NCBI GenBank assembly: GCA_963792655.1
Contig: CAWBWU010000002.1
Location: forward strand, 1 to 64,000
Source of the DNA: DOZZ01 sp963792655
GTDB taxonomy: Bacteria > Acidobacteriota > Terriglobia > Bryobacterales > Bryobacteraceae
Direction: 5' to 3'
Length of the DNA stretch: 64,000 bases
The notes beneath the pieces were generated by a model, which was not told where the DNA came from, did no database searches, and was given only the letters and a program-made list of their open reading frames with translations. The number at the start of each line of letters is the position of its first letter. The stretch's first letter is position 1. Below are positions 36,171 to 47,282 of the stretch, one piece after another. The position numbers were made by a program, and so were the translations under genes.

Positions 36171-38956
36171 AATGTCGGTTGAGCCGCAAGCGCCGCCAGA
36201 TATTGCCCGGTGTATGAACCAGGCGCGCGCATGATGTCTTCGGGCGTGCCGGTCGCGACGATGTTGCCGCCGCGTTCGCCACCTTCGGGGCCGAGATCGA
36301 TCACCCAATCCGCCGCGCGGATCACTTCCAGATTGTGCTCGATAATCAGCACGCTCGCGCCGCCCTCAAGCAGCCGATCGAAAGCGGCGAGCAGCTTCGC
36401 AATGTCGTCGAAGTGCAGGCCCGTCGTCGGTTCGTCGAAGATGAATAACGTGCTGCTTGTGCTCGCATCCGCCAGGCGCGCCGCCAGCTTCACGCGTTGC
36501 GCTTCCCCGCCCGAGAGCGTGGTCGCGGATTGCCCTAATCGCAAATAACCCAAACCGACATCGTCCAATACTTTCAGCTTGCTCACCAGGCGCGGCGTAT
36601 CGTGAAAGACTTCCAGCGCTTCGCGAATGGTGAGCTGCAGAATCTCATGCACGTTGCGGTTCTTGTACTTGATCTCGAGCGTGCTCGCCTTAAAGCGCGT
36701 GCCTTTGCATTCGTCGCAGATGAGTTCCACGTCGGCCAGAAACTGCATTTCCACGGTCACGGTGCCATCGCCCTGGCAGTTCTCGCAACGCCCGCCCGGA
36801 ATGTTGAAAGAGAAGTGCCCCGCTCCATAGCTGCGCTTCTCGGCTTCTTTTGTTGCGGCAAGCAGACCGCGAATGATGTCGAACGCTTTCACGTACGTGA
36901 TCGGGTTGGAGCGCGGCGTACGGCCGATCGGTGATTGATCGATCATCACCGTTTCGCGCACCAGTGACGTACCTTCTACCCGGCGGCAGTTCAGCCGTGA
37001 GCCGCTCTGCACGGCTTCGCCACCTTCCGCATCGTCTTCCATTTCAGGCGCGCCACTCAATGCGCGATAGATCACATCATGAACAAGAGTGGATTTGCCA
37101 GAGCCCGACACGCCCGTGACCACAACCATGCGCTCCAGCGGTATCTCCACATCAACATTCTTGAGGTTATGCAGGCGCGCGCCGGAGAAGTGCAGCATGC
37201 GGCGCGGATCTGGCGCACGCGGTTCCCGCGGTGCAATGACTTGCAGTTCACCGCGCAGGTAACGGCCGGTCAACGATGCATTCTTTCGATCGAGCAACTG
37301 CGGGTACGAACCTTCGAAGATGATCTTCCCGCCCAACTCGCCCGCACCGGGGCCCATGTCGATGATGTGATCCGCCGCATTCATCACGTCCGGATCGTGC
37401 TCCACCACCAGGATGGTATTGCCAAGATCGCGCAGCTCGTGAAGGATGTGAATCAAACGCCCGGTGTCGCGGCTGTGCAGTCCGATCGAAGGTTCATCGA
37501 GCACGTAGCAGGAACCGACGAGCCGCGAACCCAGACACGTCGCGAGCTGGATGCGTTGCGCTTCTCCACCCGAGAGCGTGGACGAGAGGCGGTCGAGAGT
37601 CAGATACTCCAAACCGACATCGTTTAGAAATTTCAAACGCTGCCGGATTTCTACCAACACCTTGTCTGCAATCGAAGCTTCTTCCGGCGAGAGCTCGAGC
37701 TCATTGACGTATTCGTATGCAGCCGCGATGTTGCGCGCCACAACTTGCGTGATGGTCTGCCCGCCAACTCGCACGTACAGCGCTTCTGGACGCAGCCGCG
37801 ACCCATGACACACCGGGCAGCGCGCGTACCCGCGATAACGGCTGAGGAACACGCGCACGTGCAACTTGTATTTCTTCGTTTCGAGGAAATCAAAGAACTG
37901 CCGCACGCCGCCGAGGGCCGTCTCTTGCTCTTCATTATTCAGGTCGCAGAACGGAACATCGAAGCGCACGCTATCTTTCGCCGCGCGCTTGAACACGGTG
38001 TACCACTCGCGCGCCTTGGGCTTGGTGAAAGGTTCGAGCGCGCCCTCTTCAATCGTCAGCAATCGATTGGGTACCACCAGATCGGGACTGAAGTCGATCG
38101 TGTTGCCAAAGCCCTGGCAACGCGGGCACGCGCCCGCCGGACTGTTGAAACTAAACAGCGTCGGCTGCGGCTCCTGAAACACGCGATTGCAAGTCTTGCA
38201 CGTGAACTGCTCGCTGAAGCGAAGCTGCTCGCCGCCGGGGCTTTGAAAGATCACTTCCTGCGCTTCGCGATAACAGATCTCAACCGTATCGACTAAGCGT
38301 TGCCGGATATCCGGATGCAGTGCAATGCGATCAACCAGGACGTAGACAGGCTTGTTGAAGTCAATATCGAGCAGCGACTCGGGCGTTGAAAATTCAAATG
38401 TTGTCCCACCCTGATAGAGCCGCGTGAAACCCTTCTTGCGCAAATCGAAGAGGTGCTCTTTGAGTGCGTTCTCGCCGCCACCCGCCGCGATCACCGGGAA
38501 CATCATCAGAAAACGCGTGCCTTCCGGCAGTTCGAGCATCCGCGCCGCTACGTGATCGACCGTGTCTTTCTCCACGCGCGTGCCGCAATCGGGACAGAAC
38601 GTCTGTCCGACACGTGCAAACAACAGGCGCAGAAAGTCGTAACACTCGGTTGTGGTCGCGACCGTCGAGCGCGGATTGCGAGTGGTGTTCTTCTGCCGAA
38701 TTGCAATGGCCGGAGCGATGCCGTCGATCTCGTCAACTTCGGGCTTCTCCATGCGTTCGAGAAACTGCCGCGCGTACGCCGATAACGATTCGACATAACG
38801 GCGCTGGCCCTCCGCATAGATCGTGTCGAACGCGAGCGAAGACTTGCCCGAGCCCGAGACGCCCGTGACGACCGTAAGTTGATTGTGAGGAATGTCCACA
38901 GAGACGTTCTTCAGGTTGTGAAGACGCGCTCCGCGCACAGATATGAATTCTTCCAA
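36167..38956 (-). CDS. uvrA: Excinuclease ABC subunit A (UvrA)
   Basis: A 929-residue complete UvrA, the damage-sensing ATPase of nucleotide excision repair. It has two ABC modules: the first Walker A GVSGSGKSSLAFDT at about residues 33-46 and the second GVSGSGKSTLVHDV at about 620-635. Each ABC signature is LSGGEAQR (about 485 and 825). Zinc-finger pairs CPDC, CKTC...CPRC and CENCQGDG...CDEC are intact. IRQKNTTRNPRSTVATTTE near residue 110 is diagnostic. The frame has no breaks over 2.8 kb. It diverges from the DUF4337 gene across a 72-base gap. Confidence 0.97.
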   Translation of the reverse strand: MEEFISVRGARLHNLKNVSVDIPHNQLTVVTGVSGSGKSSLAFDTIYAEGQRRYVESLSAYARQFLERMEKPEVDEIDGIAPAIAIRQKNTTRNPRSTVATTTECYDFLRLLFARVGQTFCPDCGTRVEKDTVDHVAARMLELPEGTRFLMMFPVIAAGGGENALKEHLFDLRKKGFTRLYQGGTTFEFSTPESLLDIDFNKPVYVLVDRIALHPDIRQRLVDTVEICYREAQEVIFQSPGGEQLRFSEQFTCKTCNRVFQEPQPTLFSFNSPAGACPRCQGFGNTIDFSPDLVVPNRLLTIEEGALEPFTKPKAREWYTVFKRAAKDSVRFDVPFCDLNNEEQETALGGVRQFFDFLETKKYKLHVRVFLSRYRGYARCPVCHGSRLRPEALYVRVGGQTITQVVARNIAAAYEYVNELELSPEEASIADKVLVEIRQRLKFLNDVGLEYLTLDRLSSTLSGGEAQRIQLATCLGSRLVGSCYVLDEPSIGLHSRDTGRLIHILHELRDLGNTILVVEHDPDVMNAADHIIDMGPGAGELGGKIIFEGSYPQLLDRKNASLTGRYLRGELQVIAPREPRAPDPRRMLHFSGARLHNLKNVDVEIPLERMVVVTGVSGSGKSTLVHDVIYRALSGAPEMEDDAEGGEAVQSGSRLNCRRVEGTSLVRETVMIDQSPIGRTPRSNPITYVKAFDIIRGLLAATKEAEKRSYGAGHFSFNIPGGRCENCQGDGTVTVEMQFLADVELICDECKGTRFKASTLEIKYKNRNVHEILQLTIREALEVFHDTPRLVSKLKVLDDVGLGYLRLGQSATTLSGGEAQRVKLAARLADASTSSTLFIFDEPTTGLHFDDIAKLLAAFDRLLEGGASVLIIEHNLEVIRAADWVIDLGPEGGERGGNIVATGTPEDIMRAPGSYTGQYLAALAAQPTL

Positions 38957-39028
38957 AGGTAACTTTCAGTTTAACGTGGCGCGGCGGGGGATGACGTGGC
39001 CGTGCTCGCGGCGTAAACTCATCTAGAC

Positions 39029-39556
39029 ATGCCTGAAATGGAAATTCCTCACGAAGAGGGTGGCGCCCCTGATCCACTGGCGCGAACAGTAGGTATTCTC
39101 GCCGCGACATTCTCGGTTCTCCTGGCGGTGGTCACGATCATGTCGCACCGCGCGCACACTGAAGGCGTTCTGCTGAAGACCGAAGCGAACGACAAGTGGT
39201 CGTACTACGAATCCAAGCGCATCAAGTTCCACAATCTGGAGCTCGGCGAAGACATCATCAGCCTGACCGCTGCGAATAATCCCGATCGCGCGAAAGTGCT
39301 CGCTCGCTACACCAAAGACAAAGAGAAGAACGAGAAGCAGGCGGAAGAAATCCAGAACGATGCCAAGGGCATCGAAGCCCGTTCGGCGAAGGTCGAGGAA
39401 CGCGCGCTCCGATACGACATCGGCGAAGGTCTGCTTGAGATCGCACTGGTTCTTAGTTCGCTCTATTTCATCGCCCGGCGCAAACTGTTTCCTGTCGTTG
39501 GTGTGACCGCCGCGGTCATCGGAACGATCGTCGCGATCATGGGCTATCTGGTCTAG
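39029..39556 (+). CDS. DUF4337 membrane protein
   Basis: A 175-residue protein with an N-terminal membrane segment (TVGILAATFSVLLAVVTIMS) and two C-terminal ones (GLLEIALVLSSLYFIA and VVGVTAAVIGTIVAIMGYLV). Between them is a soluble helical stretch with ANDKWSYYESKRIKFHNLELGE, the signature of DUF4337, and a charged coiled coil (KDKEKNEKQAEEIQNDAKGIE). The function of the family is unknown. It precedes addB by 34 bases, perhaps on its own promoter shared with the divergent uvrA gap. Confidence 0.85.
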   Translation: MPEMEIPHEEGGAPDPLARTVGILAATFSVLLAVVTIMSHRAHTEGVLLKTEANDKWSYYESKRIKFHNLELGEDIISLTAANNPDRAKVLARYTKDKEKNEKQAEEIQNDAKGIEARSAKVEERALRYDIGEGLLEIALVLSSLYFIARRKLFPVVGVTAAVIGTIVAIMGYLV

Positions 39557-39590
39557 CGCCGGGGCGAAAAATAGGCGAAAATAGAACCTG

Positions 39591-42275
39591 ATGCGATTGC
39601 TGACCGGCCCTCCGCGATCAGGGAAGACTGCGGAGGTTCTGCGCCTGTTCCGCGAGGCTGCGAAAGGGGCCCACGACGTTCTGGTGCTGGTCCCGACAGC
39701 GACGCTCGCGCAACATCTGGCGCACGAACTAGCGCGCGAGCGCGTTACCTTCCGGCGCGGGAATCTGACGACTCTGGCGCAGTTTAGCGCGCAGTCAACT
39801 GCCGGCATTGAGCAAGTTTCAAGCGAACTATTGCATCTGATCGCCGACCAGTGGATCCGTCGTCTCCAGCTTCCCGAATTCAATGGTGTCGTGGATACAC
39901 GCACGTTCCACTCGGTCGTCGCTTCCACCATCGGCGAGCTTGACGCAGCGGGAAATAGCGCCGCACAAGTATCGCGCGCCTTCGCGCGTGCGGGCATTCG
40001 CGATTCGCTCGCTCAGGCGTTCCTGAGGGTCTGGATGGAAGTCGAAGCCGAGGTGTCCGCCCGCGGCTACGTCATGCGCGGCGCCCGGCTCGCGCGAGCC
40101 GCTGAACAGATCAAGATCCACGGCCTGAAAGGCATCGCTACTGTCTGTCTGGACGGCTTCGCCGCACTACCTCGACCGGAGCTGGAGTTCATTCGAGCGC
40201 TGGCATCGCATGCTGAGGTTGTCGTCACACTTCCGGATGCGCCGCAGAGCCCGTCAGTGCAGGCCGCGCGCGAGAACTTGCTGCAGATCGGTGCGACCGA
40301 AGAGTTGCTCTACCCAGACCTTGAGGAGCACACGGTCGCGCAAAAGGTTGTGCCGGAGACGCTCGAACGCGAAACCGAAGAGATCGCCCGCCGCATTCTG
40401 ACGCAACACAAGCAAGGCACACCGCTGCGGCGTATGGGCGTGGTGATCCGGAATACCGAGACGTACGTCCCGCTGCTCACCACGACGTTCGAGCGTTTCG
40501 GTATCCCTTGCCGGTCGTATGCGGGCGCGCCGCTGCTGGAGCATCCACTGGCGCGCTTTCTCGCGGGTTTGGTGGAAGCCGCGCTTACGGGCTGGGATCA
40601 CCAGGCCACGATCGAAGCCTTGCGCCTCAGCCCTGGGGCCGGTGCTTCTAGTGAACTCGACTATCTGGAGTTGAAGGCGCGTGCCAATTACCCGGATCGC
40701 GGCTTGTCGGAATTGCAGGCGCTCATCAATCGGCCGCCTGCGATCATCGAACAGATCGCCCGTCTGACCTTGGGCTTCGGCGGTACGACGAGCGCGAAAC
40801 GCTGGTCAGAGCGAATCGGTCAGCTGCGTGAAGTCTGCACGATCTCTCGATTGCCGCAGTCCTTCGCAGCCCGTGACCGCGCCGTGTACATGCGCCACGC
40901 CGATGTGCTGAATGAGTTCGCGGCCACGCTGGCAGAGACGGCTGAACTCTTCGCACCTGCGGAGCGTCCGGATCTGGCGCAGTTCTGGGCGGCGGCGAAG
41001 CTTGCCTTACAGCAGGCTACCTATCGCCTGCGAGACGACCGCCGCGAAGTAGTTCACCTGTTGAGCGTTCAGGAAGCGCGGCAGTGGGATCTGGATGTCG
41101 TGTTCTTGTGTGGTTTGGTCGAAAAGCAGTTTCCCCGGCGCTACCCACAGAACGCTCTGCTCAGCGACAGCGTAGTGAACCAACTGAAACAGCACGGAGT
41201 GGCGTTCCGAACGTCGGATGAGCATAGCGCGGAAGAGTTATTTCTGTTCAGCGCCGCATTGGGTGCAGCGCGACACCAAGCGGTGCTCAGCTATCCGCGG
41301 CTCGACGGGCGCGGACAAGAGAATCCGCCTTCACGCTTTTTCGAACTACTCACGGGAGAGGCGCACGCGACTCGTGCGGTACGTCCAGCGCCGCGCATTC
41401 CGCCTGCGGGAACAGCTCCGGTCGCCGACCTGAACTCTCCCGCGTTGTTGGAGTTGTTGAACAGCAGGCTACAACAGGTCAGCCCGAGCGGACTGGAGAC
41501 CTATCTCAAATGCCCGCTTCAGTATTTCTTCCGGAAGACGCTTAGCCTGCGAGAGTTTCCCAAACTCCCCAGCGATCGCATGACGTTCCTGGCCAAGGGG
41601 CTCATCGTCCACTCAACCTTGGCAAATTGGGCGAAAAGCCGCGAGCCGATCCCGGCGATCTTCAACGCGGAATTCGATCGCTATTGCGCGCAACACAAGA
41701 TCCCATCGAGCTATGCGCTTGAAGTAACCCGGCTGACTGACCGCAAAATCGTAGAGTCGTTCGCGCGCGCGTTCCGCGAACATCTGAAAGGCGAGGCGCA
41801 GATCGAATACGATATCGTGCTTGATCTCGATGCGCAGACCCGCATCTCGGGACGCGCCGATCTGGTCGTGCACGAGCCCGCCGGAACTGTCATCTACGAT
41901 TACAAATTCAGCAAAGCGAAAAGCACACGCGATCGCGTGGTGGATGAAACCACATTGCAGGCTCCCATCTACATTCACGCCATCGCGCAGACATCCGGTG
42001 TTTTCCCGGCGGGCATGCTCTACGTCAACTTGAGAGAGGGCGAAGAGTTCAGCCTGGCTGGTTGGCACAACGGCATGACCGCGAAGTACATTGTGCCGCT
42101 CGACCCCGAGTGGGTAAATGGGCGCATGGGTACCGTGGCGAATTCGGTCGCGCAGATTCGGGCGGGCCAGATTATGCCGCGCCCCAATGTTCCTCAGACG
42201 TGCGTCTATTGCGATTACCGACACGCCTGCCGTCACACGACGGCCGAGTTGGCGCTCGCCGCAGGTGACGAGTGA
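39591..42275 (+). CDS. addB: AddB-like helicase/nuclease subunit
   Basis: An 894-residue protein that would pair with the next gene to resect double-strand breaks. It begins with a Walker A (LLTGPPRSGKTAEVL, residues about 3-17). The C-terminal RecB-type nuclease has GRADLVVHEPAGTVIYDYKFSK (about residues 755-775), with the Asp and the DxK of the active site. Cysteines C641, C871, C874 and C880 (C...CxxCx5C) match the iron-sulfur staple of Bacillus AddB. The length is shorter than AddB of Bacillus (about 1,160). The stop overlaps the GTG of addA by 4 bases. The frame is intact. Confidence 0.85.
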   Translation: MRLLTGPPRSGKTAEVLRLFREAAKGAHDVLVLVPTATLAQHLAHELARERVTFRRGNLTTLAQFSAQSTAGIEQVSSELLHLIADQWIRRLQLPEFNGVVDTRTFHSVVASTIGELDAAGNSAAQVSRAFARAGIRDSLAQAFLRVWMEVEAEVSARGYVMRGARLARAAEQIKIHGLKGIATVCLDGFAALPRPELEFIRALASHAEVVVTLPDAPQSPSVQAARENLLQIGATEELLYPDLEEHTVAQKVVPETLERETEEIARRILTQHKQGTPLRRMGVVIRNTETYVPLLTTTFERFGIPCRSYAGAPLLEHPLARFLAGLVEAALTGWDHQATIEALRLSPGAGASSELDYLELKARANYPDRGLSELQALINRPPAIIEQIARLTLGFGGTTSAKRWSERIGQLREVCTISRLPQSFAARDRAVYMRHADVLNEFAATLAETAELFAPAERPDLAQFWAAAKLALQQATYRLRDDRREVVHLLSVQEARQWDLDVVFLCGLVEKQFPRRYPQNALLSDSVVNQLKQHGVAFRTSDEHSAEELFLFSAALGAARHQAVLSYPRLDGRGQENPPSRFFELLTGEAHATRAVRPAPRIPPAGTAPVADLNSPALLELLNSRLQQVSPSGLETYLKCPLQYFFRKTLSLREFPKLPSDRMTFLAKGLIVHSTLANWAKSREPIPAIFNAEFDRYCAQHKIPSSYALEVTRLTDRKIVESFARAFREHLKGEAQIEYDIVLDLDAQTRISGRADLVVHEPAGTVIYDYKFSKAKSTRDRVVDETTLQAPIYIHAIAQTSGVFPAGMLYVNLREGEEFSLAGWHNGMTAKYIVPLDPEWVNGRMGTVANSVAQIRAGQIMPRPNVPQTCVYCDYRHACRHTTAELALAAGDE

Positions 42276-45200
42276 ACTTCTCAGAAGAGCAGCAGAGCGC
42301 GATCGATCTCGGCCGGCTCGGGCTGGACGCGTGTATCGTTGCGGGGCCCGGCTCCGGCAAGACGGCTGTGCTGGTCGAGCGTTATCGCCGGCTCATCACG
42401 GAAACCGGAATCGATCCTTCGAAAATCCTCGTCATCACGTTCACCGAGAAAGCTGCGGCGAACATGAAGAAGCGCATCATCGAGCACGTCAATCCGGAAG
42501 ACAAGCTGAAGGTGCACGAAGCGCCGATTCACACCGTCGACGCATTTTGTGCGCGGCTGCTGCGTGAGAACGCCGTGCTGGCGGGAGTCGAGCCGGGCTT
42601 CACGATTCTGGATGACCGCCGGGTGCAGATCGAACGCCAGGGCAGCGCGTCGGAAGCATTGAATCAATTCCTTCTGGAACGCCGTGAAGCCATGTTGGAA
42701 ATAGCCGACACTTTCGCCGGCTACAACCTTGCCAAGTGCCTGGACGAAGCCTATGAAGCGATCCGGTCATCTGGCGTAGCGCTCGAGAGTCTGCAAACCC
42801 AGCCCGCCGCTGCCCGAGTTGCGGGTGCGCGATATTCTTGCGATCGCCGCAGAATACGAAAAAGAAAGCGCCTCCGCGCGCACCGACGCTCAGAAGTCGC
42901 AGCGGGCGAAAGTGTTGCAGGTCAAGAAAGCACTTGAAGACACGCGGGATGCTGCTGTCCTGTTTAGCGTCGAGGGAAAATTCGGCACTGCGAGAATCTC
43001 TGACCGTTGTGTAAGCCTGTTGCGACAACTGGAAGCGGCCATCGCCGAAGGGCGCTCCATTTTAATTTCGCGAGACACGGAAAGCCGCCGCGCGCTGCTG
43101 GGCGAGGTTCTCATTCGCCTCGATCGCATTTATACCGCGCGCAAACGCGAGCTGGGCTCACTTGATTTTGCTGACCTCGTCTCCACCACAGTTCAACTTC
43201 TGGAACGGAATCCTGAGGTACGCGAACGGCTGGCCCGCCAGTACGAGCAGATCTTCATGGATGAGTTTCAGGACACCAATGAAGTGCAAAACCGGCTGCT
43301 GCGGCTGTTGCGCAGTTCCAACAACTTCTTTGCTGTCGGTGATGTCAACCAGTCGATCTTTGGATTTCGGCACGCAATCCCTCGCGTATTTCACGAGTAT
43401 CGCGACAGCGTGAAGAGCCGCGAACATCATCTGAGTGAACTCGCAGAGAACTGGCGCAGCCGCGGCGAGATACTGCGCGCGGCCGAACTCATTACGCACG
43501 GGGTCACGGGTGTAGAGACGAGGCCGCTCCATGCGCGGAAAGCGTTCAGTGAGAAGTCGTGTCCCAGCGTTGACGTGCTCATGGCGAACGTGAAGGAAGG
43601 TCGTGAAGAACTGGAAGCAGACCTGGTGGCGCAGCGCATCCTGGAACTGCACCGCACGTTGCGGATCAGAGATGGTGAGGCGACGCGCCCGGCATGCTTC
43701 AGAGATTTCGCGATCCTGCTGCGCAGCGCCGAAAATCACATCGCCCGTTTTGCGGCGGCACTCGACCGCATTGGCATTCCCCATCTGTTAACGCGACGCG
43801 CAAACTTCTTCGATGAACGCGAGGTCATCGATTTGCGCCGTGTATTGGCGGCAATCGCGAACCCGATGGATGACATCTCGCTCGCAGCGGTCTTGCGCTC
43901 ACCGCTGGTTGCGGTTTCGGATGAAGCACTACTGGTGCTGAAGCAGCAGCCGACGCTGGCATCGGGGCTCATGCAAATCGAGGAGCACGCGCGTGGTTTG
44001 CTCAACCTGCAGGACTGGCAGCGGTTGCTCGCCTTCCGCCGCAACCTTCAGTCATGGCGCGCTGCGCAACCGCATATCGACCCCGAACGGTTATTGCTGC
44101 GCGTGATGGACGATTCCGGATTTATCTGGAATCCCGCTACCAGCGAAGGCGCGAAGATCGAGAAATTCCTGAGCATCGTGCGCGGTTATGGACAAAGCAT
44201 GGGCTTGCGTGAGCTTTGCGATCTGCTCGAACGCATGCAGATCGACAACGCGCGGGAGCAGGACGCCCCGCTCGACGAAAAGTTGGATGCGGTCCGTTTG
44301 TTGACCGCCCATGCCTCAAAGGGCCTGGAGTTTCCGATCGTCGTCATTCCGGCGATGAGCAGTAAGGTCAAGACCAGCCTGCCGGAGGTGCTGTTTACGC
44401 CGACGCACGGCTTAGGGGCGAAGTGGAAAATCCCCGGGACGCTCAGCGCAAGCTGCAGCGATCACGTGCATGCGGCGAACACAGCCGAGATGCAGGACCG
44501 CGATGAGGAAGAAGCACATCGCCTGCTCTATGTGGCGCTCACTCGCGCGGAAGACCATCTCGTCCTCTCCTGGGGCGGCAGCGGATCGGCCGAGTGGGCG
44601 AGCGTTGTGAACAACCAGCTCGGCCTCTCGCGCGTCACTGCGGACGATACGCCTCAAGTGATCGAATGCGTGTCGCCTTATGGGCAGCCATTCGCCGTGC
44701 GAGTACTGCGGGCCACCGCGCTACCCGAAACCCGCGGAGTTCACTACAACGAAGGCCGCGTTCCGGAGCCGGAAATTCTGTACCCGCCGGAGCAGGTTGG
44801 GCAGCACGATAGCAGCGCGTCCGTAACCTCGCTTACGCAGTTTGCGATTTGCCCGCGCAAATATTTCTTGTCGCGCTATCTGGGGCTGGAGGCTGCGCCG
44901 CGAGCGAGGCGCGAGCGAGTGATCGATCAGGACGAAGCGCCTGAGCCGCGTCTCGACGCCGGTGAGCTTGGGACGCAAGTGCATCGCCTTCTCGCCGGCG
45001 AACGCGTCCCAGATACCGACCTGCGCGCGATCGCCATGGCCGACAACTTTGAACGCAGCGCTTTGAGCAAACGCGCCAGAAAAGCGATGCGCCAGGAACG
45101 CGAGTACGAATTCATGCTCGCGATTGACGACATGATCGTCAGCGGCACGATCGATCTTTGGTTCCAGGATGCGCGCGGGACCGTGGTGGTCGATTACAAA

Positions 45201-45545
45201 ACCGACGACGTCTCACCAGCCGAAGCGGTCGAGCGCGCGCGTGATTACAGTCTGCAGTTGCGTCTCTACGCGCTGGCTCTCGAGCGCGAGAACGGCGCGC
45301 GGCCCACGCACGCGTATCTGCACTTCCTGCGGCCCGATGTGCTGATGGAAGTAGACATCAGCGGTGATCTCGAAAACGAAGTACTGCAAGCGGTCACCGC
45401 GCTGATGTCGGCGCAGGATACGGGCGATTTTCCGCTGCACGAAGCCGCGCATTGCCAGCGTTGCGCGTTCTATCGCGGCCCTTGTCCGGCAGGCACTCCA
45501 GCAGCGCCGTTGAAGCCGGAACCAGAACTCGCTGTGCTAACCTGA
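42272..45545 (+). CDS. addA: AddA-like UvrD-family helicase/nuclease, one frameshift
   Basis: A superfamily 1 helicase fused to a RecB-type nuclease, about 1,090 residues after joining at the frame break near 42812. Helicase motifs are visible: Walker A VAGPGSGKTAVLVERY, TFTEKAAANMKKRI, IFMDEFQDTNEVQ, FAVGDVNQSIFGFRHA, LLTAHASKGLEFPIVVIP and LLYVALTRAEDHL. The nuclease end has SGTIDLWFQDARGTVVVDYKTD. Unlike Bacillus AddA it also carries a Cys set, FAICPRKYF and CQRCAFYRGPC, that could hold a second iron-sulfur cluster. GTG start overlaps the addB stop. RecO follows 25 bases later. Confidence 0.85.
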
Positions 45546-45570
45546 GGGTTCCCGTTTCCGTGCTGGTTTT

Positions 45571-46344
45571 ATGCCCGCTCGCGTGAGCGAAGCCATCGTT
45601 TTGCAGACCTATCCACTCAAAGAGTCTGATTTGATCGTAAGTTTTTTGACGAGGGATGCAGGCAAACTGCGTGGTGTGGCGAATCGTGCGCGCAAACCGA
45701 AGAGCGCATTTGGTTCCGGCCTGGAGCGGCTTTCGCAAGTGAACATGTCGTACTTCCAGCGCGACAATCGCGAGTTGGTCAACCTGCGCTCATGCGATCT
45801 GTTGCAGACACAGTTCGCGCTTCTCTCCGACTATCACGCTGGCGTTTCGCTCGACTACTTCGCTGAAATTTCTGAGCAGTTGTTGCCCGCGGAACAGCCC
45901 AATGAGCGGTATTTCCGGTTGCTGCTGGCGGTGCTCGAATATCTCCGCGCGGGTTCGGAAGGCGCAGTCTGGAAGTGCGTTACTTACTTCACTCTCTGGG
46001 CCGTGCGGCTTGCCGGATTGTTGCCTGAAATGAACGTCTGTCTCGAGTGCGGAAGCTGGCTCGACGATCCCGCTGCGCCCGAGAAAGCGTATTTCAGCCG
46101 CGGCCGTTTTGGGCTCTACTGCAATCACTGCCGGCGGGCGCTTGAAGTGCGTAACACCTGGGAGCTCAGCATGCACTCGCGCGAGCTTGCGCAGGCCATG
46201 CTGAAGTCGCCCATCGCTTCACTTCCCGAAGGACTTTGGACGCAACAAACCGCAGCCGATCTGCGCCGCTTTCTGGTGCAGCAGATCGAAGCACAGATCG
46301 AACGCCGCCTGATCACCGCACCACTACTCGAAGCCGCCGCCTGA
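45571..46344 (+). CDS. recO: DNA repair protein RecO
   Basis: A 257-residue protein with the RecO OB-fold start (VSEAIVLQTYPLKESDLIVSFLTRDAGKLRGVANRARKP) and the C-terminal helical domain. The zinc site is intact: CLECGSWL and YCNHCRRA. RecO loads RecA onto single-stranded DNA with RecR and RecF. It sits 25 bases after addA, so break processing and RecA loading are encoded together, and 4 bases before glyQ. The recO-glyQ-glyS order is also found in Firmicutes. The frame is intact. Confidence 0.93.
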   Translation: MPARVSEAIVLQTYPLKESDLIVSFLTRDAGKLRGVANRARKPKSAFGSGLERLSQVNMSYFQRDNRELVNLRSCDLLQTQFALLSDYHAGVSLDYFAEISEQLLPAEQPNERYFRLLLAVLEYLRAGSEGAVWKCVTYFTLWAVRLAGLLPEMNVCLECGSWLDDPAAPEKAYFSRGRFGLYCNHCRRALEVRNTWELSMHSRELAQAMLKSPIASLPEGLWTQQTAADLRRFLVQQIEAQIERRLITAPLLEAAA

Positions 46345-46348
46345 CCGC

Positions 46349-47233
46349 ATGCACTCTTTCCAGGAAATCATCTTTCAACTCAAGCGCTATTGGGCAGAGC
46401 GCGGCTGCATCATCACCGAACCGTTCGATGTGGAGGTCGGCGCGGGCACCATGGCGCCCGAAACGTTCCTCCGCGTGCTCGGTCCGAAGCCTTATCGTGT
46501 CGCGTATGTGCAGCCCAGCCGCAGGCCTGCGGACGGCCGCTATGGTGAAAATCCTAACCGCCTCTACAAGCACCAGCAACTGCAAGTCATTCTGAAGCCG
46601 GCGCCCGAAGATGTAATTGAGCAATATCTGGGTAGCCTCGAAGCGATCGGCATCGACCTGAAGCAGCACGACATCAAGTTCGAAGAAGACAACTGGGAGT
46701 CGCCAACATTGGGCGCGTGGGGCGTGGGCTGGCAGGTGATGCTCGATGGTCTCGAGATCACGCAGTTCACTTATTTTCAGCAATGCGGCGGTGTGGACCT
46801 GGACCTTGTGCCCGCTGAACTGACGTATGGGCTGGAGCGCTTGTCTGCATTTCTGCAGGTGAAAGACAGCGTGTACGACATCGATTGGACTGATGGCGTC
46901 ACGTACCGTGACGTGCGCTTCGAAGATGAGCTGCAGTATTCGGTGTACAACTTCGAACTGGCCAGCGTCGAAGCGCTCTGGAAGTTTTTCGATTTGCATG
47001 AAGCCGAGGCGCAGCGGTTACTGGCGCAGTACCCGAAGTTCGAAGACAAGCCGAAATTTCCGCTGTTACCCACATACGATCACGTGCTGAAGTGCAGCAA
47101 TTTGTTCAACACGCTCGATGCGCGCGGTGCGATCAGCGTGACGGAACGCGTCGGCGTGATCGCACGAGTAAGAAAGCTCGCGGTGGGCGTGGCGCAGGCA
47201 TGGATGGACCAACACGCAGAGGTGACGGCGTGA
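46349..47233 (+). CDS. glyQ: Glycyl-tRNA synthetase alpha subunit
   Basis: A 294-residue class II synthetase catalytic subunit. Family sequences run from the start: SFQEIIFQLKRYWAERGCIIT, PFDVEVGAGTMAPETFLRVLGP, YVQPSRRPADGRYGENPNRL, FEEDNWESPTLGAWGVGWQVMLDG and QFTYFQQCGGVDLDLVPAELTYGLER. It pairs with the beta subunit encoded 50 bases downstream to make the alpha2beta2 enzyme that charges tRNA-Gly. It starts 4 bases after recO, indicating one transcript. Confidence 0.97.
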   Translation: MHSFQEIIFQLKRYWAERGCIITEPFDVEVGAGTMAPETFLRVLGPKPYRVAYVQPSRRPADGRYGENPNRLYKHQQLQVILKPAPEDVIEQYLGSLEAIGIDLKQHDIKFEEDNWESPTLGAWGVGWQVMLDGLEITQFTYFQQCGGVDLDLVPAELTYGLERLSAFLQVKDSVYDIDWTDGVTYRDVRFEDELQYSVYNFELASVEALWKFFDLHEAEAQRLLAQYPKFEDKPKFPLLPTYDHVLKCSNLFNTLDARGAISVTERVGVIARVRKLAVGVAQAWMDQHAEVTA

Positions 47234-47282
47234 GTAACAGGCCTGTCTTGGCCGGGCCGGCACGCACACCTTTCAGCGGTGA

